64,000 nt of DNA from Erwinia sp. JUb26 (GTDB lineage Bacteria; Pseudomonadota; Gammaproteobacteria; Enterobacterales; Enterobacteriaceae), in NCBI RefSeq assembly GCF_003751505.1, contig NZ_RJVB01000011.1:1-64000 (forward strand), read 5' to 3'. Below are positions 51,666 to 61,561 of this stretch, one piece after another. The notes below the pieces were generated by a model, which had not been told where the DNA came from, did no database searches, and saw nothing but the letters and a program-made list of their open reading frames with translations. The position numbers and the translations under genes were made by a program. Position 1 is the first letter of the stretch. Every line of letters begins with the position of its first letter.

Positions 51666-52787
51666 ATGAGTAAGCGCTGGAAGATCAAAGCCGTAAACCT
51701 CTTTTTGACCCTCTATACGCGCTGGAAAGGGCGTTTAAAATTCGCTCAATCCGTGAGCCGGGAACAAGATTTCCGCCATATTGTTATTTATTCGACCACG
51801 GCACTGGGTGATTTCCTGTTTAACTCACCTGCCATCCGTGCGGTCCGATTACGCTATCCCACTGCTACGATAACGCTAGTGGCGCACGAAAAATTTCGCG
51901 AGTTTCTGCAAAACGGCGAGGACTGGGATCGCGTCGTCTGGTGGAATAATAAGTTTTCTTCCATGCGTACGATGATGAAGGCGCTGCAGGAAGAGCAGGG
52001 GCCGCCCGATCTGGCATTGTTGCTGCACTCGCACGAGCCGTATGATTATCTCAGCGCGGTGCTTGCCGGTGCGCAATATGTCATTCGTGATAACTACTAC
52101 GACGACTTTGACGCACGCGATCGCTGGCTGGCTGACTACACGATTGGCTATGTCGGCCACATTATCCAGCGCAAGATGGCGCTGGTGGAACCGCTGGGAT
52201 GCGATGTCAGCGACCATGACATGAAATTACCGGTAAAGCTGGCAGAACCCGCCCCGCGGGGGATTCTGACGGTCGGCTTCCAGATGGGCGCGTCTAAGCC
52301 CGATCGTTGCTGGGCTCCGAAGCACTTTGCTGAGGTCGCAGCCGCGTTACTGCAGAAATCGGACGATCTACGCATCGCATTAATTGGCGGCCCTGGCGAA
52401 AAAACGCTGGTGACGGATTTCTGGCAGCACCTGGATGAAGGGTTGCGGCCTCGTATCACCGATTACGTTGGCAACACCGGGCTGATTCAACTGACCGAAC
52501 TGATTAATGAATTTTCAGTGCTGTTAACCGGTGATACGGGGCCTCTGCATATTGCGATTGCGGCAAAAACCCCAACGGTCAGCCTGTTCGTTAATGCTAA
52601 TCCCTATTCTACGGGACCGTTCCAGGATCGGCATTTACACGATGTGATTTACGTTGCTCGTCGTAAAAGTAATCAACACGTTGCTAATGCGATGGATTTA
52701 ATTACCCCTGACAGGGTGATTGAAAAAGTATCGGAAAGGCTAGAGCTGACAGCTTTAGAAAATTCGCATCATGAAGTTCAGGAGTGA
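51666..52787 (+). CDS. GT9 (heptosyltransferase-type) LPS core transferase, unassigned
   Basis: 373 aa. GT9 fold: YSTTALGDFLFNSPAIRAVR and the C-terminal LLTGDTGPLHIAIAAKTPTVSLF. It differs from WaaC, F and Q, and lacks a clear characterised twin that I can name. A short basic, hydrophobic N-terminus (about 20 residues) may bind the membrane. It overlaps waaL by 4 nt (GTGA), so it is translationally coupled to the ligase and likely acts late in core building. Confidence 0.83.
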   Translation: MSKRWKIKAVNLFLTLYTRWKGRLKFAQSVSREQDFRHIVIYSTTALGDFLFNSPAIRAVRLRYPTATITLVAHEKFREFLQNGEDWDRVVWWNNKFSSMRTMMKALQEEQGPPDLALLLHSHEPYDYLSAVLAGAQYVIRDNYYDDFDARDRWLADYTIGYVGHIIQRKMALVEPLGCDVSDHDMKLPVKLAEPAPRGILTVGFQMGASKPDRCWAPKHFAEVAAALLQKSDDLRIALIGGPGEKTLVTDFWQHLDEGLRPRITDYVGNTGLIQLTELINEFSVLLTGDTGPLHIAIAAKTPTVSLFVNANPYSTGPFQDRHLHDVIYVARRKSNQHVANAMDLITPDRVIEKVSERLELTALENSHHEVQE

Positions 52788-54046
52788 ACGTGCTTAAATT
52801 ACCAGCCAGATATTTCTCGGATAAAGCGATATTTTTTTATTTTGGGGCCCTCTCGTGCGCTCTGCTGTCGGTGTTTTTTAATTTCTTCGATGAAAAACCT
52901 TCCCGCATTGCCTTCTTCTTTTCTTCCTACTTTTCGATAGCGGGTCTGGTCTTCTTTCGCCCGACGTTGAAACGATGGAACGTTTTTTTTGTGCTGGCTC
53001 TGGCTTTGCTTGGCGCCAGTAAATTATTTTGGTTCGCGGTTGAATATATCGGAAATCCTGATTTCGATATCTATAACTCCTATCTGGCTACCGGAAAGCG
53101 GTTGATCCTGGCCGCACTGATCGCCTGGTTTCTTCTGGCGTACAAAGAACGCTATCGTGTCAGAACGGGCCAATTGATAAAAGGCTCGCTGATCGCCGCC
53201 TTTGTCGTCGCCAGCGGCGTCGGCCTTTACCAGTATTTCACCGGCCTGCAGCGAGTTGATTTCTATCAGGGCCGGGCCACCGATGCCGCTTATATGTACT
53301 CGGCACTGGCGGCGGCGGTGATTTTTATGCTGGCGAAATCTTCCCGCCTGGTCAGCCTGATTCAGGCTGGGGCCGTATTCTTGCTGGCTTTATATCTGGT
53401 GTTTTTAACCGGTACGCGAAATGTGATGCTGGCGTTTCCGGCGATCGTCATGATGATTGGCTTACTTAAGTTTCGTCATCTTGGCTGGAAGATGTTATTG
53501 GCGATTGTCCTGGCGGTCGGCATCGTCACCGCTGCCAGCTACAATAGCGTCATTAAGCCAAAAGTGAGCGCAACTGAGATCCAGCTGGCGCTATACGAGC
53601 GCACCAACGGCAATGTCGTGAGCTCTTTGAGCAGTCGCCTGGCGATGTGGAAAGTGGGCGCGGCAAGCTTTGAGCAGCATCCTCTGGGCATGAGCCAGGA
53701 AGAGCGTATTGTCTGGTTTAAACAGTATGTTGCGGAACACCACCGGGAAAAGGCGTCCCTGGCGTTTGTGAACATCCATTTGCATAATGAAGTGATTGAG
53801 ACAGCCAGTCTGCAGGGGATTCAGGGGCTGGTGGTGTTGATTCTGTTCTATGCCACGATGCTACTTTATGCCCGGAAGTCCCATAATCCACTGCTCCTGG
53901 CGACGGTGCTGGTCGTTATTTTCAGCGGGCTGACCGATGTCATCTTTATCAGCCGGGAGCAGTCTATCTTCTTTCCGTTAATATTTATCCTTTCCGCCCT
54001 GTGGCATAACGAAAAGCCCCGGAATGTAACGCCCGGTTTAAAGTAG
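52784..54046 (+). CDS. waaL: O-antigen ligase WaaL
   Basis: 420 aa from a GTG within the upstream stop. It has about ten to twelve membrane segments with a long periplasmic loop (about residues 255-345) carrying the conserved RxxMWxxG-type stretch (SSRLAMWKVGAASFEQHPLGMS) and a HxxxxE-like helix (NIHLHNEVIETASLQG) typical of the Wzy/WaaL superfamily. It joins O-antigen from undecaprenol to lipid A-core in the periplasm. Ligases vary greatly, so the identity rests on topology, these motifs and place. Confidence 0.88.
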   Translation: MNVLKLPARYFSDKAIFFYFGALSCALLSVFFNFFDEKPSRIAFFFSSYFSIAGLVFFRPTLKRWNVFFVLALALLGASKLFWFAVEYIGNPDFDIYNSYLATGKRLILAALIAWFLLAYKERYRVRTGQLIKGSLIAAFVVASGVGLYQYFTGLQRVDFYQGRATDAAYMYSALAAAVIFMLAKSSRLVSLIQAGAVFLLALYLVFLTGTRNVMLAFPAIVMMIGLLKFRHLGWKMLLAIVLAVGIVTAASYNSVIKPKVSATEIQLALYERTNGNVVSSLSSRLAMWKVGAASFEQHPLGMSQEERIVWFKQYVAEHHREKASLAFVNIHLHNEVIETASLQGIQGLVVLILFYATMLLYARKSHNPLLLATVLVVIFSGLTDVIFISREQSIFFPLIFILSALWHNEKPRNVTPGLK

Positions 54047-55114
54047 TTTTTCGACGGCGGTAATCATCTCTTCAACCGCAATCGTTGAAACCGGGTGTTC
54101 TTTATCACGCGTGAATAGCTGTACGGACCGGGTATTGCCCGGTCCCCAAACGGCACTGTTGATAAATTTTCCGTGCAGATCGTGGCCATACAGGCAGACC
54201 AGCGGTTTTTTCCAGGCGGTGGCAATATGCACGATGGACGTATCCGGGCTGATAACCAGATCGGCGCGACGAATCAGCTCAATTGCGCTGCTGAGTGAGT
54301 CGAAAGGATTAAGATGCGCTCCGGGAATGCTCAGGCTGCTGATGCGTGAGGGAGACCCAATGATAATGACATTCGCCGTGGGTAATTTTTCCTGAAGCCG
54401 CGTAACCAGATCGCTGCACTGCGCCAGGGATAAATCCCTGCGTTTATCGGCGGTAAACGGATTGAGCACGATGTTTAGCGTGCCGGGTAAGGACGCAATA
54501 AAATCGCCAACCTGCTGCCTCGTTTCCACCGGGCAGTGCAGATCGTAATCCGTACTGAATTCTTTGAAGCCAAGTGATTCCAGCAGCAGCGCATAGCGCC
54601 CGGTAATATGCGTGTCGTAGCCGGGGTAGTCGAGCGATCGGGTATAGATATTATATTGCGGCTTATTGAAACCAATCATGCTGCCCGCATTGAGCAGACG
54701 CAGGAATTGCAGTCGCGACGGTGACATTTTATCACCCATATCAACCACCAAATCGTACGGCTGACGGGCGAGTTTTTTAGCCAATGCCAGGCCGGCATCA
54801 TGGCCTTCAGGGGCGATGATGATTTGATGGATATACGGGTTATGTTCAATAATGCTGGCGTTATTTTTCCCCGCCAGCACGTCAATCTCATAGCCCGCCC
54901 GGCCAAACTCACGAAACAGTGAGGTTGAAACGACCATATCGCCGATTTTGTCATCATCTCGCAGGAAGATAACGCGCTTAACGGTGGAGAAATCGAAGCG
55001 TTTTCGTTCTTTAAGATCGAAACGTAAGCGAGCAACATTCATTCGCAGTGCTTTCATGAGGTAATTACGGCGGCGATTCCACTCCCGTAATTTAGCAAAT
55101 TTCTTCTTTTTCAT
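54038..55114 (-). CDS. GT9 (heptosyltransferase-type) LPS core transferase, unassigned
   Basis: 358 aa. After a basic N-terminus (MKKKKFAKLREWNRRR) comes the GT9 start IFLRDDDKIGDMVVSTSLFREF. The donor region is LVISPDTSIVHIATAWKKPLVCLYGHD. It lies directly behind waaC (4-nt overlap), the last gene of hldD-waaF-waaC-GT9, and its 3' end overlaps the convergent waaL by 9 bp. Acceptor unknown. Close coupling to the inner-core genes suggests action early in core assembly. Confidence 0.85.
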   Translation of the reverse strand: MKKKKFAKLREWNRRRNYLMKALRMNVARLRFDLKERKRFDFSTVKRVIFLRDDDKIGDMVVSTSLFREFGRAGYEIDVLAGKNNASIIEHNPYIHQIIIAPEGHDAGLALAKKLARQPYDLVVDMGDKMSPSRLQFLRLLNAGSMIGFNKPQYNIYTRSLDYPGYDTHITGRYALLLESLGFKEFSTDYDLHCPVETRQQVGDFIASLPGTLNIVLNPFTADKRRDLSLAQCSDLVTRLQEKLPTANVIIIGSPSRISSLSIPGAHLNPFDSLSSAIELIRRADLVISPDTSIVHIATAWKKPLVCLYGHDLHGKFINSAVWGPGNTRSVQLFTRDKEHPVSTIAVEEMITAVEKLL

Positions 55115-56112
55115 TCCGCGGGTCCGCTGGCTGAAATGGCAGGGACAACCTTCAGCGTGTTGGTGAGCTGCTCCATAACCTTCTTTGCGCTCAACGATGC
55201 CATATCTTTATCCGGAGAAATCAGCGCAAACTGATTCTTGCCGTAGCCGCCAATCAGCCCGGGATCGGTTGGGCCATAAAGCGTGATGTTCGGGCGGTCC
55301 AGCGCGGCGGTTAAGTGGCTCAGGCCGGTATCGACCGAGACGACCGCACGTGCGCCAGCCAGTGTCCGGGCGACCTGCTCCAGCGACAGCTTCGGCAGCA
55401 CGTCAACGAAATCGAAGCCTTCAGCCAGACGAATGGCCCGCTGATGCTCGTGTTCCGCACCCCAGGGAAGTTTTATCCTTAACCCTGAAGGCGCGATTAA
55501 ACCAATAAGTTCACGCCAGTGGTTTTCCGGCCAGTGCTTATTGTCGCGAGTAGTGGCGTGCAGAAACACCAGATACCGATTTGCATCTTCCGGCAGTTCA
55601 TGAACAAAGTGCCGGGCAATGGCGTAGTCACCGGTGGTTTCCGGCAGCGTGTAGCCCAGGCTTTTGGCGAACAGCTCGCGGGTGCGCTGTACGGCGTGCT
55701 GCTGCTTGTCGATCGGATGACGGCGGTCATACCACCAGCTGGCAAACGGTTCACGTGCGCTGCGGCTGTCGGGGCCGTGCTTGACGCCTTTTGCCAGACG
55801 CGTGACCAGCGCCGCGCTTTTAATCAGCCCCTGCGCATCCAGCACCACATCATACTCTCGCGACTGTAGCTCGCGCTTAAAGGCCACGCGCTCTTCACGG
55901 TTCTGGCTGCCAAACCAGTGTTTACGCCAGCGGCGAATGGCCACCGGCAGCACTTGATCCACGGCAGGATGCCAGGATGGGATCTGAGCAAAACCCTCTT
56001 CAACGACCCAATCAAAACGAATTCCGGGAATGGCCTGCATGGCGTCCGTTAATGCGGGTAGCGAATGCAATACATCTCCCATCGAGGAGGTTTTAATAAT
56101 CAGAACCCGCAT
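55111..56112 (-). CDS. waaC: Heptosyltransferase I WaaC
   Basis: 333 aa. N-terminus MRVLIIKTSSMGDVLHSLPAL is the hallmark of WaaC; FLHATTRDNKHWPENHW and VVSVDTGLSHLTAALDRPNITLYGPTDPGL (split at SVDTGLSHL) form the donor site. It adds the first heptose to Kdo from ADP-L-glycero-D-manno-heptose, which hldD makes. The ATG directly follows the waaF stop. The C-terminus runs about 10 residues longer than in E. coli. Confidence 0.97.
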   Translation of the reverse strand: MRVLIIKTSSMGDVLHSLPALTDAMQAIPGIRFDWVVEEGFAQIPSWHPAVDQVLPVAIRRWRKHWFGSQNREERVAFKRELQSREYDVVLDAQGLIKSAALVTRLAKGVKHGPDSRSAREPFASWWYDRRHPIDKQQHAVQRTRELFAKSLGYTLPETTGDYAIARHFVHELPEDANRYLVFLHATTRDNKHWPENHWRELIGLIAPSGLRIKLPWGAEHEHQRAIRLAEGFDFVDVLPKLSLEQVARTLAGARAVVSVDTGLSHLTAALDRPNITLYGPTDPGLIGGYGKNQFALISPDKDMASLSAKKVMEQLTNTLKVVPAISASGPAE

Positions 56113-57159
56113 TCAAACTCCTGGAGTAGGGCAAAGCGTTTCCAGTTCGGCGATAACGCGCGCTGGAGTAATATCAATCAGACTCTGGTGATAGCCTTCG
56201 GCGGCATCACCCTTACGCACTTTGTGATAGCCCTCGATCAGACGTATCACCCGGGCCTTGTCGGACAGCGGCGGCGTGAAGTCCGGGCTGCTTGGGCCGT
56301 ACAGCGCCACCAGCGGACGATCGAGTGCTGCGGCAATGTGCATTAACCCTGAGTCGTTGCTCACCACGGCGTGGCAGCAGGCCAGCAGGATCACCGCCTG
56401 TTCCAGCTGGGTTTCGCCAGCGAGATTGCGGCAGTGCTGTCGGCTGGTTTCATTCAGCGCGGCAAGGATCTGGTCACCGGTTTCATGGTCTTTCGCCGAA
56501 CCGAACAGCGCTATCTGATAGCCCTGGTCGATCAGATGTTGCGCCAGCGCGGCATAGTGATAGTGCGGCCAGCGTTTCGCCGGTCCGAATTCCGCGCCGG
56601 GACAGAAGCCAATCAGCGGTCGGTCGGCGGCGAGGTTAAATTCGGCGGCCGTGGTTTGCTTCTCGGATTCCTGAACCACCAGTTTCGGCCACAGCAGCGG
56701 CTGTGGCAGATCGCGTGCGCTGGCGATGCGAGATTTATCGTATGCCAGCGCAACGTAGCGCTGCACCATCAGCGGAAACGCGGCTTTATCCAGCGTGCGG
56801 ATATCATTCAGCAGGCCGTAGCGCATTTCGCCGCGCCAGCCGGTGCGGCGTGGGACCGAAGCAAAAAATGGCACCAGCGCAGATTTAAACGAGTTGGGCA
56901 GCACAAAGGCGCGATCGTAGCCCTTTTCGCGCAGCGCGTTACCCAGACGGCGGCGTTCACCGATTTCCAGTGCGCCGTGGCCCAGCGGCATCGCCAGCGC
57001 CTCGTTCACTTCCGGCATGCGCGACAGCAGGGGCCGGCACCAGGCTGGCGCCATCACATCGATCGTCGCCTCGGGATGTTCCGCCTTCAGCGTGCGATAC
57101 AGGCTCTGCGACATCATCATATCGCCGACCCATGATGGGCCAATAACCAGAATTTTCAT
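56113..57159 (-). CDS. waaF: Heptosyltransferase II WaaF
   Basis: 348 aa, as in E. coli. N-terminus MKILVIGPSWVGDMMMSQSLYR; FCPGAEFGPAKRWPHYHYA and VSNDSGLMHIAAALDRPLVALYG complete the GT9 site. It adds heptose II to heptose I. It lies 16 nt after hldD and directly before waaC, the conserved hldD-waaF-waaC order. Confidence 0.98.
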   Translation of the reverse strand: MKILVIGPSWVGDMMMSQSLYRTLKAEHPEATIDVMAPAWCRPLLSRMPEVNEALAMPLGHGALEIGERRRLGNALREKGYDRAFVLPNSFKSALVPFFASVPRRTGWRGEMRYGLLNDIRTLDKAAFPLMVQRYVALAYDKSRIASARDLPQPLLWPKLVVQESEKQTTAAEFNLAADRPLIGFCPGAEFGPAKRWPHYHYAALAQHLIDQGYQIALFGSAKDHETGDQILAALNETSRQHCRNLAGETQLEQAVILLACCHAVVSNDSGLMHIAAALDRPLVALYGPSSPDFTPPLSDKARVIRLIEGYHKVRKGDAAEGYHQSLIDITPARVIAELETLCPTPGV

Positions 57160-57175
57160 TGCCTGCCCCGCTCCG

Positions 57176-58108
57176 TTAACCGTTACGGTTCAGCCACGCC
57201 ATATATTCCGCCACACCTTCGGCGACGGTTTTGAATGGCTTATCGTAGCCCGCCGCGCGTAGTTTGCTCTGATCGGCAAGGGTAAACGCCTGATAGCGGC
57301 CTTTCAGTTTTTCCGGGAACGGAATGTATTCGATTTCACCTTTCTGGTGATAATTCAACGCTGCGTCCGCCACTTCCTGGAAAGATTCTGCGCGGCCGGT
57401 GCCGCAGTTAAAGATGCCGGAAACGCTGTTTTCCCAGAACCACAGGTTAACGGCGGCAACGTCTTCCACATAGATAAAGTCGCGCTTGAATCCGTCGCTG
57501 CCTTCGAACAGTTTCGGGTTCTCGCCGTTTTTCAACTGGGTATTGAGGTGGAATGCCACGCTCGCCATGCTCCCTTTGTGCCCTTCACGCGGCCCGTAAA
57601 CGTTGAAGTAGCGGAAGCCACAAACCTGAGACTGCGCTTCTGGCAGAATGCTGCGGACATAGTGGTCGAACAGCATCTTGGAGTAGCCATACACGTTCAG
57701 CGGCTCTTCAAACTGACGCTCTTCGATAAAGTCGGCGTTACGGCCACCGTAAGTTGCGGCGGAAGAGGCGTACAGGAATGGAATATCGTGCTCAAGGCAA
57801 TAATGCAGCAGCTCTTTTGAGTACTGATAGTTATTATCCATCATGTACTTGCCATCCCACTCGGTGGTGGAAGAGCAGGCGCCTTCGTGGAACACGGCTT
57901 CAATATCGCCAAAATCTTCATCGGCCAAAATGGAAATCAGGAAATCTTCTTTATCCATGTAGTCGGCAACGTCTAAATCAACCAGATTGGCGAATTTGGT
58001 ACCGTCTTTCAGATTGTCGACCACAAGAATGTCAGTATGGCCCTTATCATTCAGCGCCTTGATGATATTGCTTCCAATAAATCCAGCACCGCCGGTGACG
58101 ATAATCAT
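57176..58108 (-). CDS. hldD: ADP-L-glycero-D-manno-heptose 6-epimerase HldD (RfaD/GmhD)
   Basis: 310 aa, as in E. coli. Extended short-chain dehydrogenase: [10 protein letters not shown] nucleotide-binding loop at residues ~6-15, the catalytic YGYSKMLFD (Tyr, Lys) at about 139-148 and [13 protein letters not shown]. It makes the heptose donor used by WaaC, WaaF, WaaQ and probably the extra GT9 enzymes nearby. First gene of hldD-waaF-waaC-GT9, divergent from kbl across 227 bp. Confidence 0.98.
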   Translation of the reverse strand: MIIVTGGAGFIGSNIIKALNDKGHTDILVVDNLKDGTKFANLVDLDVADYMDKEDFLISILADEDFGDIEAVFHEGACSSTTEWDGKYMMDNNYQYSKELLHYCLEHDIPFLYASSAATYGGRNADFIEERQFEEPLNVYGYSKMLFDHYVRSILPEAQSQVCGFRYFNVYGPREGHKGSMASVAFHLNTQLKNGENPKLFEGSDGFKRDFIYVEDVAAVNLWFWENSVSGIFNCGTGRAESFQEVADAALNYHQKGEIEYIPFPEKLKGRYQAFTLADQSKLRAAGYDKPFKTVAEGVAEYMAWLNRNG

Positions 58109-58335
58109 GAGCTTTAACCTTTACAGTGAGGTAGAGCAGGAGGCTCCACGCGCTAATAGTCTTATCATAACATCTCAACGCGCCGCAGACAGCCAGACGA
58201 GTCTGTAACCCACGCTGCTGTACAAATTATTCCGTGAGATATGCTGCAATATTGACATCTTTCGCCATATATATCCGTTGTTGTGTTGTATTTTCAGTAC
58301 ACAGTTTTGCTGAAAAGCGTTGGTGAGGGATAAAT

Positions 58336-59532
58336 ATGAAGGATGTTTTTTATCAGCAGGTTAAGCAGCAGTTACGGCAGGCGGAGCGCGACGGGCTGTT
58401 TAAAAACGAACGGCAGATTACGGGCGCGCAGCAGGCGACAATCCGGCTGGCCGACGGCAGCGAACTGCTGAATTTCTGCGCCAATAACTATCTCGGACTG
58501 GCTAACCATCCGTCGCTGATTGCGGCGGCGAAATCGGGACTGGATACGCACGGTTTTGGTATGGCCTCGGTGCGATTTATCTGCGGAACGCAGGACAGCC
58601 ACCGCCAGCTTGAACAGCGGCTGGCGGAATTTCTGGGCATGGAAGACAGCATCCTTTATTCCTCCTGCTTTGATGCCAACGGCGGACTGTTTGAAACCCT
58701 GCTGGGCGCGGAGGATGCTGTAATCTCCGACGCGTTGAATCACGCTTCCATTATTGACGGCATTCGCCTGTGTAAAGCGAAGCGCTATCGCTACGCCAAT
58801 AACGATATGGCGGAGTTGGAATCCTGCCTGCAGCGGGCAAGGGAAGAGGGCGCGCGCCATATTCTTATCGCCACCGACGGCGTGTTTTCTATGGATGGCG
58901 TGATTGCCAATCTGGCGGGGATCTGCGATCTCGCCGATCGCTACCAGGCGTTGGTGATGGTGGATGATTCACACGCGGTGGGCTTTGTCGGTGAGGCGGG
59001 GCGCGGCAGCCACGAATACTGCGGCGTGATGGGCCGGGTGGACATCATCACCGGCACGCTGGGCAAAGCCCTTGGCGGAGCATCCGGCGGCTACACGGCG
59101 GCCAAAAAAGAGGTGGTAGAGTGGCTGCGGCAGCGCTCCCGCCCCTATCTGTTTTCCAACTCGCTGGCACCCTCAATTGTCGCGGCATCGTTACAGGTAC
59201 TTTCCCTGCTGGCGGAAGGCGACGGGCTGCGGCAGCGGCTGTGGGAAAACGTGAACTATTTCCGCTCTGCGATGCAGGCAGCAGGATTTACGCTGGCCGG
59301 AGCGGATCACGCCATCATCCCCGTAATGCTGGGCGACGCGCGGCTGGCGCAGACCTTCGCCAGCCTGTTACAGCAGGAAGGGATCTACGTGACCGGTTTC
59401 TTCTATCCGGTGGTGCCTGAAGGAAAAGCGCGTATTCGTACCCAGATTTCTGCCTCCCACACGCCGCCACAGCTGGAACGCGCGGTTGATGCATTCACCC
59501 GTGTTGGCAGACAGCTGGGCGTGATTGCCTGA
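58336..59532 (+). CDS. kbl: 2-amino-3-ketobutyrate CoA ligase (glycine C-acetyltransferase)
   Basis: 398 aa, as in E. coli. PLP enzyme of the alpha-oxoamine synthase family: [28 protein letters not shown] and the PLP Lys in [14 protein letters not shown] (about residue 244). It cleaves 2-amino-3-oxobutyrate with CoA to glycine and acetyl-CoA. It is coupled to tdh, 11 nt downstream, which feeds it its substrate. Confidence 0.98.
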   Translation: MKDVFYQQVKQQLRQAERDGLFKNERQITGAQQATIRLADGSELLNFCANNYLGLANHPSLIAAAKSGLDTHGFGMASVRFICGTQDSHRQLEQRLAEFLGMEDSILYSSCFDANGGLFETLLGAEDAVISDALNHASIIDGIRLCKAKRYRYANNDMAELESCLQRAREEGARHILIATDGVFSMDGVIANLAGICDLADRYQALVMVDDSHAVGFVGEAGRGSHEYCGVMGRVDIITGTLGKALGGASGGYTAAKKEVVEWLRQRSRPYLFSNSLAPSIVAASLQVLSLLAEGDGLRQRLWENVNYFRSAMQAAGFTLAGADHAIIPVMLGDARLAQTFASLLQQEGIYVTGFFYPVVPEGKARIRTQISASHTPPQLERAVDAFTRVGRQLGVIA

Positions 59533-59543
59533 AAGGAGACGTG

Positions 59544-60575
59544 ATGAAAGCACTAGCCAAACTGCACGCCCGCCCGGGCATCTGGATGATCAACGATGCG
59601 CCTATACCCGAGCCTGGCCACAATGATGTGTTAATCAAAATCCGCAAAACGGCGATCTGCGGTACCGACGTACATATTTATAACTGGGATGCCTGGTCGC
59701 AGAAGACCATTCCGGTGCCGATGATCACCGGCCACGAATACGTCGGAGAAATTGTTGCCGTGGGGCAGGAAGTGGTTGGCTTTCGTCCCGGCGATCGGGT
59801 ATCCGGCGAGGGGCATATCACCTGCGGGCACTGCCGTAACTGTCGGGGAGGGCGAACTCACCTGTGTCGCAATGCGATTGGCGTTGGCGTGAACCGTCAG
59901 GGCTGCTTTGCCGAATATCTGTCTATTCCGGCGGTTAACGCCTTTAAAATCCCCGATAATATTCCCGACGAACTGGCGGCCATCTTCGATCCCTTCGGCA
60001 ACGCGGTGCATACGGCGCTCTCCTTCGATCTGGTCGGCGAGGACGTATTGATCACCGGGGCAGGGCCGATCGGCATTATGGCGGCGGCCATCTGTCGCCA
60101 CGTTGGCGCGCGGCATGTGGTGATCACCGACGTTAACGAATACCGGCTGGCGCTGGCTCAGAAAATGGGTGTGACCCGGGCGGTTGACGTCAGCAGGGAA
60201 GACCTGAAGGCGGTGATGAGTGAGCTGGGTATGACGGAAGGCTTTGATGTCGGGCTGGAGATGTCGGGCGTACCTGCTGCCTTTCGTTCCATGCTGGGCG
60301 TGATGAACCACGGCGGGCGCATTGCCATGCTGGGCATTCCCTCAGAGGAGATGGCCATTGACTGGAATCAGGTGATATTTAAGGGGCTGTTTATCAAAGG
60401 AATTTATGGCCGGGAGATGTTTGAAACCTGGTACAAAATGGTGGCGCTGCTGCAGTCCGGGCTGGATTTAACGCAGATAATTACCCATCGCTTCGACATC
60501 GATGATTTCCAGCAGGGGTTTGATGAAATGCGCTCCGGGTATTCGGGCAAAGTGATCCTCAACTGGCCGTCTTAA
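59544..60575 (+). CDS. tdh: L-threonine 3-dehydrogenase
   Basis: 343 aa from the ATG at 59544 (AAAGGAGAC Shine-Dalgarno sequence; a GTG one codon earlier is possible); E. coli has 341. Zinc alcohol-dehydrogenase type: [13 protein letters not shown] (catalytic Zn Cys), GHEYVGE, and the structural zinc cysteines in [15 protein letters not shown]. The NAD-binding loop [11 protein letters not shown] is intact. It oxidises threonine to 2-amino-3-oxobutyrate for Kbl. Confidence 0.98.
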   Translation: MKALAKLHARPGIWMINDAPIPEPGHNDVLIKIRKTAICGTDVHIYNWDAWSQKTIPVPMITGHEYVGEIVAVGQEVVGFRPGDRVSGEGHITCGHCRNCRGGRTHLCRNAIGVGVNRQGCFAEYLSIPAVNAFKIPDNIPDELAAIFDPFGNAVHTALSFDLVGEDVLITGAGPIGIMAAAICRHVGARHVVITDVNEYRLALAQKMGVTRAVDVSREDLKAVMSELGMTEGFDVGLEMSGVPAAFRSMLGVMNHGGRIAMLGIPSEEMAIDWNQVIFKGLFIKGIYGREMFETWYKMVALLQSGLDLTQIITHRFDIDDFQQGFDEMRSGYSGKVILNWPS

Positions 60576-60602
60576 AACGCTACCGCCAGCGGGTGCTGGC
60601 GG
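60573..60602 (-). terminator. Terminator of envC-yibQ
   Basis: CCGCCAGC and GCTGGCGG (8-bp perfect stem, 60583-60602) with a 4-nt loop. On the - strand it is followed, after five bases, by TTTT. It also lies just past tdh. Confidence 0.5.
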
Positions 60603-60610
60603 CAGTGCCA

Positions 60611-61561
60611 TTACCGTGTGAAATCAGGCTTTAATCCCGAAAACTGCTGCGACAGCGTCTTCAGCAACGGGCTGTTACTGACACTTTCAGCAACAATCCC
60701 CAGAGCCAGCGTTGCCGGAACCGGCACGGTTTTCACCGGGCAGTTTTTGCCGGCGCGGAACGGGTTACGCGGTTTTACCGGCTGCGGCTGGGTCTCAGGC
60801 AGCGGCGCATTGCTGCCGTGCTGCGGCTCGTTAAGCAGTTGGCTTGGCCGCACCAGCGTGATATCGGCAGGCAGGGTAGGCAGCATCTGCTGCAGTACGC
60901 GTACCGTTGTAGGATGGGGATGCCCAATCGCGATAGCCGAGCCGTCCCGTTGGGCCAGCTTTACCGCCCGGGTAAACTGCCTGCGGATATCTGCCTCATT
61001 CTGCGTATCATCCAGGAATACGCGGCGCTTGATGACTTTGACGCTGGTTCCGGCTGCCGCGCGCGTAGACTGGCTGTTGCCGATGGTCATGCTGTCGAGG
61101 AAATAATAGTTATAGCGGTCAAGAACCTGCATCACTTTCTGCATGCCGGGCAGGCTGGAGGTCATTGCGCTGCCCATATGGTTATTTAACCCAACGGCAT
61201 AAGGCACATCGGCGGCGGCTTCACGCACGATACGCGCGATTTCCTCTACTGACATGTCCGGGCGCAGAGTATCTTTTTCCAGCGGTTGCCTACTGAGGGG
61301 AGCCATCGGCAGATGGATCAGCACTTCATGGCCGCGCTGATGGGCTTTGGTGGCCATCTCACGCGCGTGCGGTGCATTAGGCAGCACCGCGACGGAAATG
61401 GCCGCAGGCATCTGTAACACCTGATTTTCCTGCGCGGGGCGATAGCCAAAATCATCAATCACTATCGCAAGCTTGCCAGCGAACGACGGACTGGTCATAA
61501 GTAGCGCAGCCAGCAGACCGCTGAATTTCCTTAACTGAAACAAACTTATCTTCCTAACCAC
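60611..61561 (-). CDS. yibQ: Divergent polysaccharide deacetylase family protein YibQ
   Basis: 316 aa from a GTG overlapping envC by 16 nt; a TTG at 61543 with a better-placed AGGA would give 310 aa and an equally good signal peptide. The signal peptide ends ...MTSPSFA before GKLAIVIDDFGYRP. The DUF610/YibQ domain has VIDDFGYR, LIHLPMAPLSRQP, GLNNHMGSAMT and IAIGHPHPTTV, NodB-like but divergent. It is periplasmic; the substrate is unknown. It follows envC, as in E. coli. Confidence 0.92.
   Translation of the reverse strand: MVRKISLFQLRKFSGLLAALLMTSPSFAGKLAIVIDDFGYRPAQENQVLQMPAAISVAVLPNAPHAREMATKAHQRGHEVLIHLPMAPLSRQPLEKDTLRPDMSVEEIARIVREAAADVPYAVGLNNHMGSAMTSSLPGMQKVMQVLDRYNYYFLDSMTIGNSQSTRAAAGTSVKVIKRRVFLDDTQNEADIRRQFTRAVKLAQRDGSAIAIGHPHPTTVRVLQQMLPTLPADITLVRPSQLLNEPQHGSNAPLPETQPQPVKPRNPFRAGKNCPVKTVPVPATLALGIVAESVSNSPLLKTLSQQFSGLKPDFTR

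Noticed and set aside
56371-57135. 254-codon frame on the + strand inside waaF
   Set aside because: Antisense to a full-length, family-typical WaaF; no Shine-Dalgarno sequence or domain.
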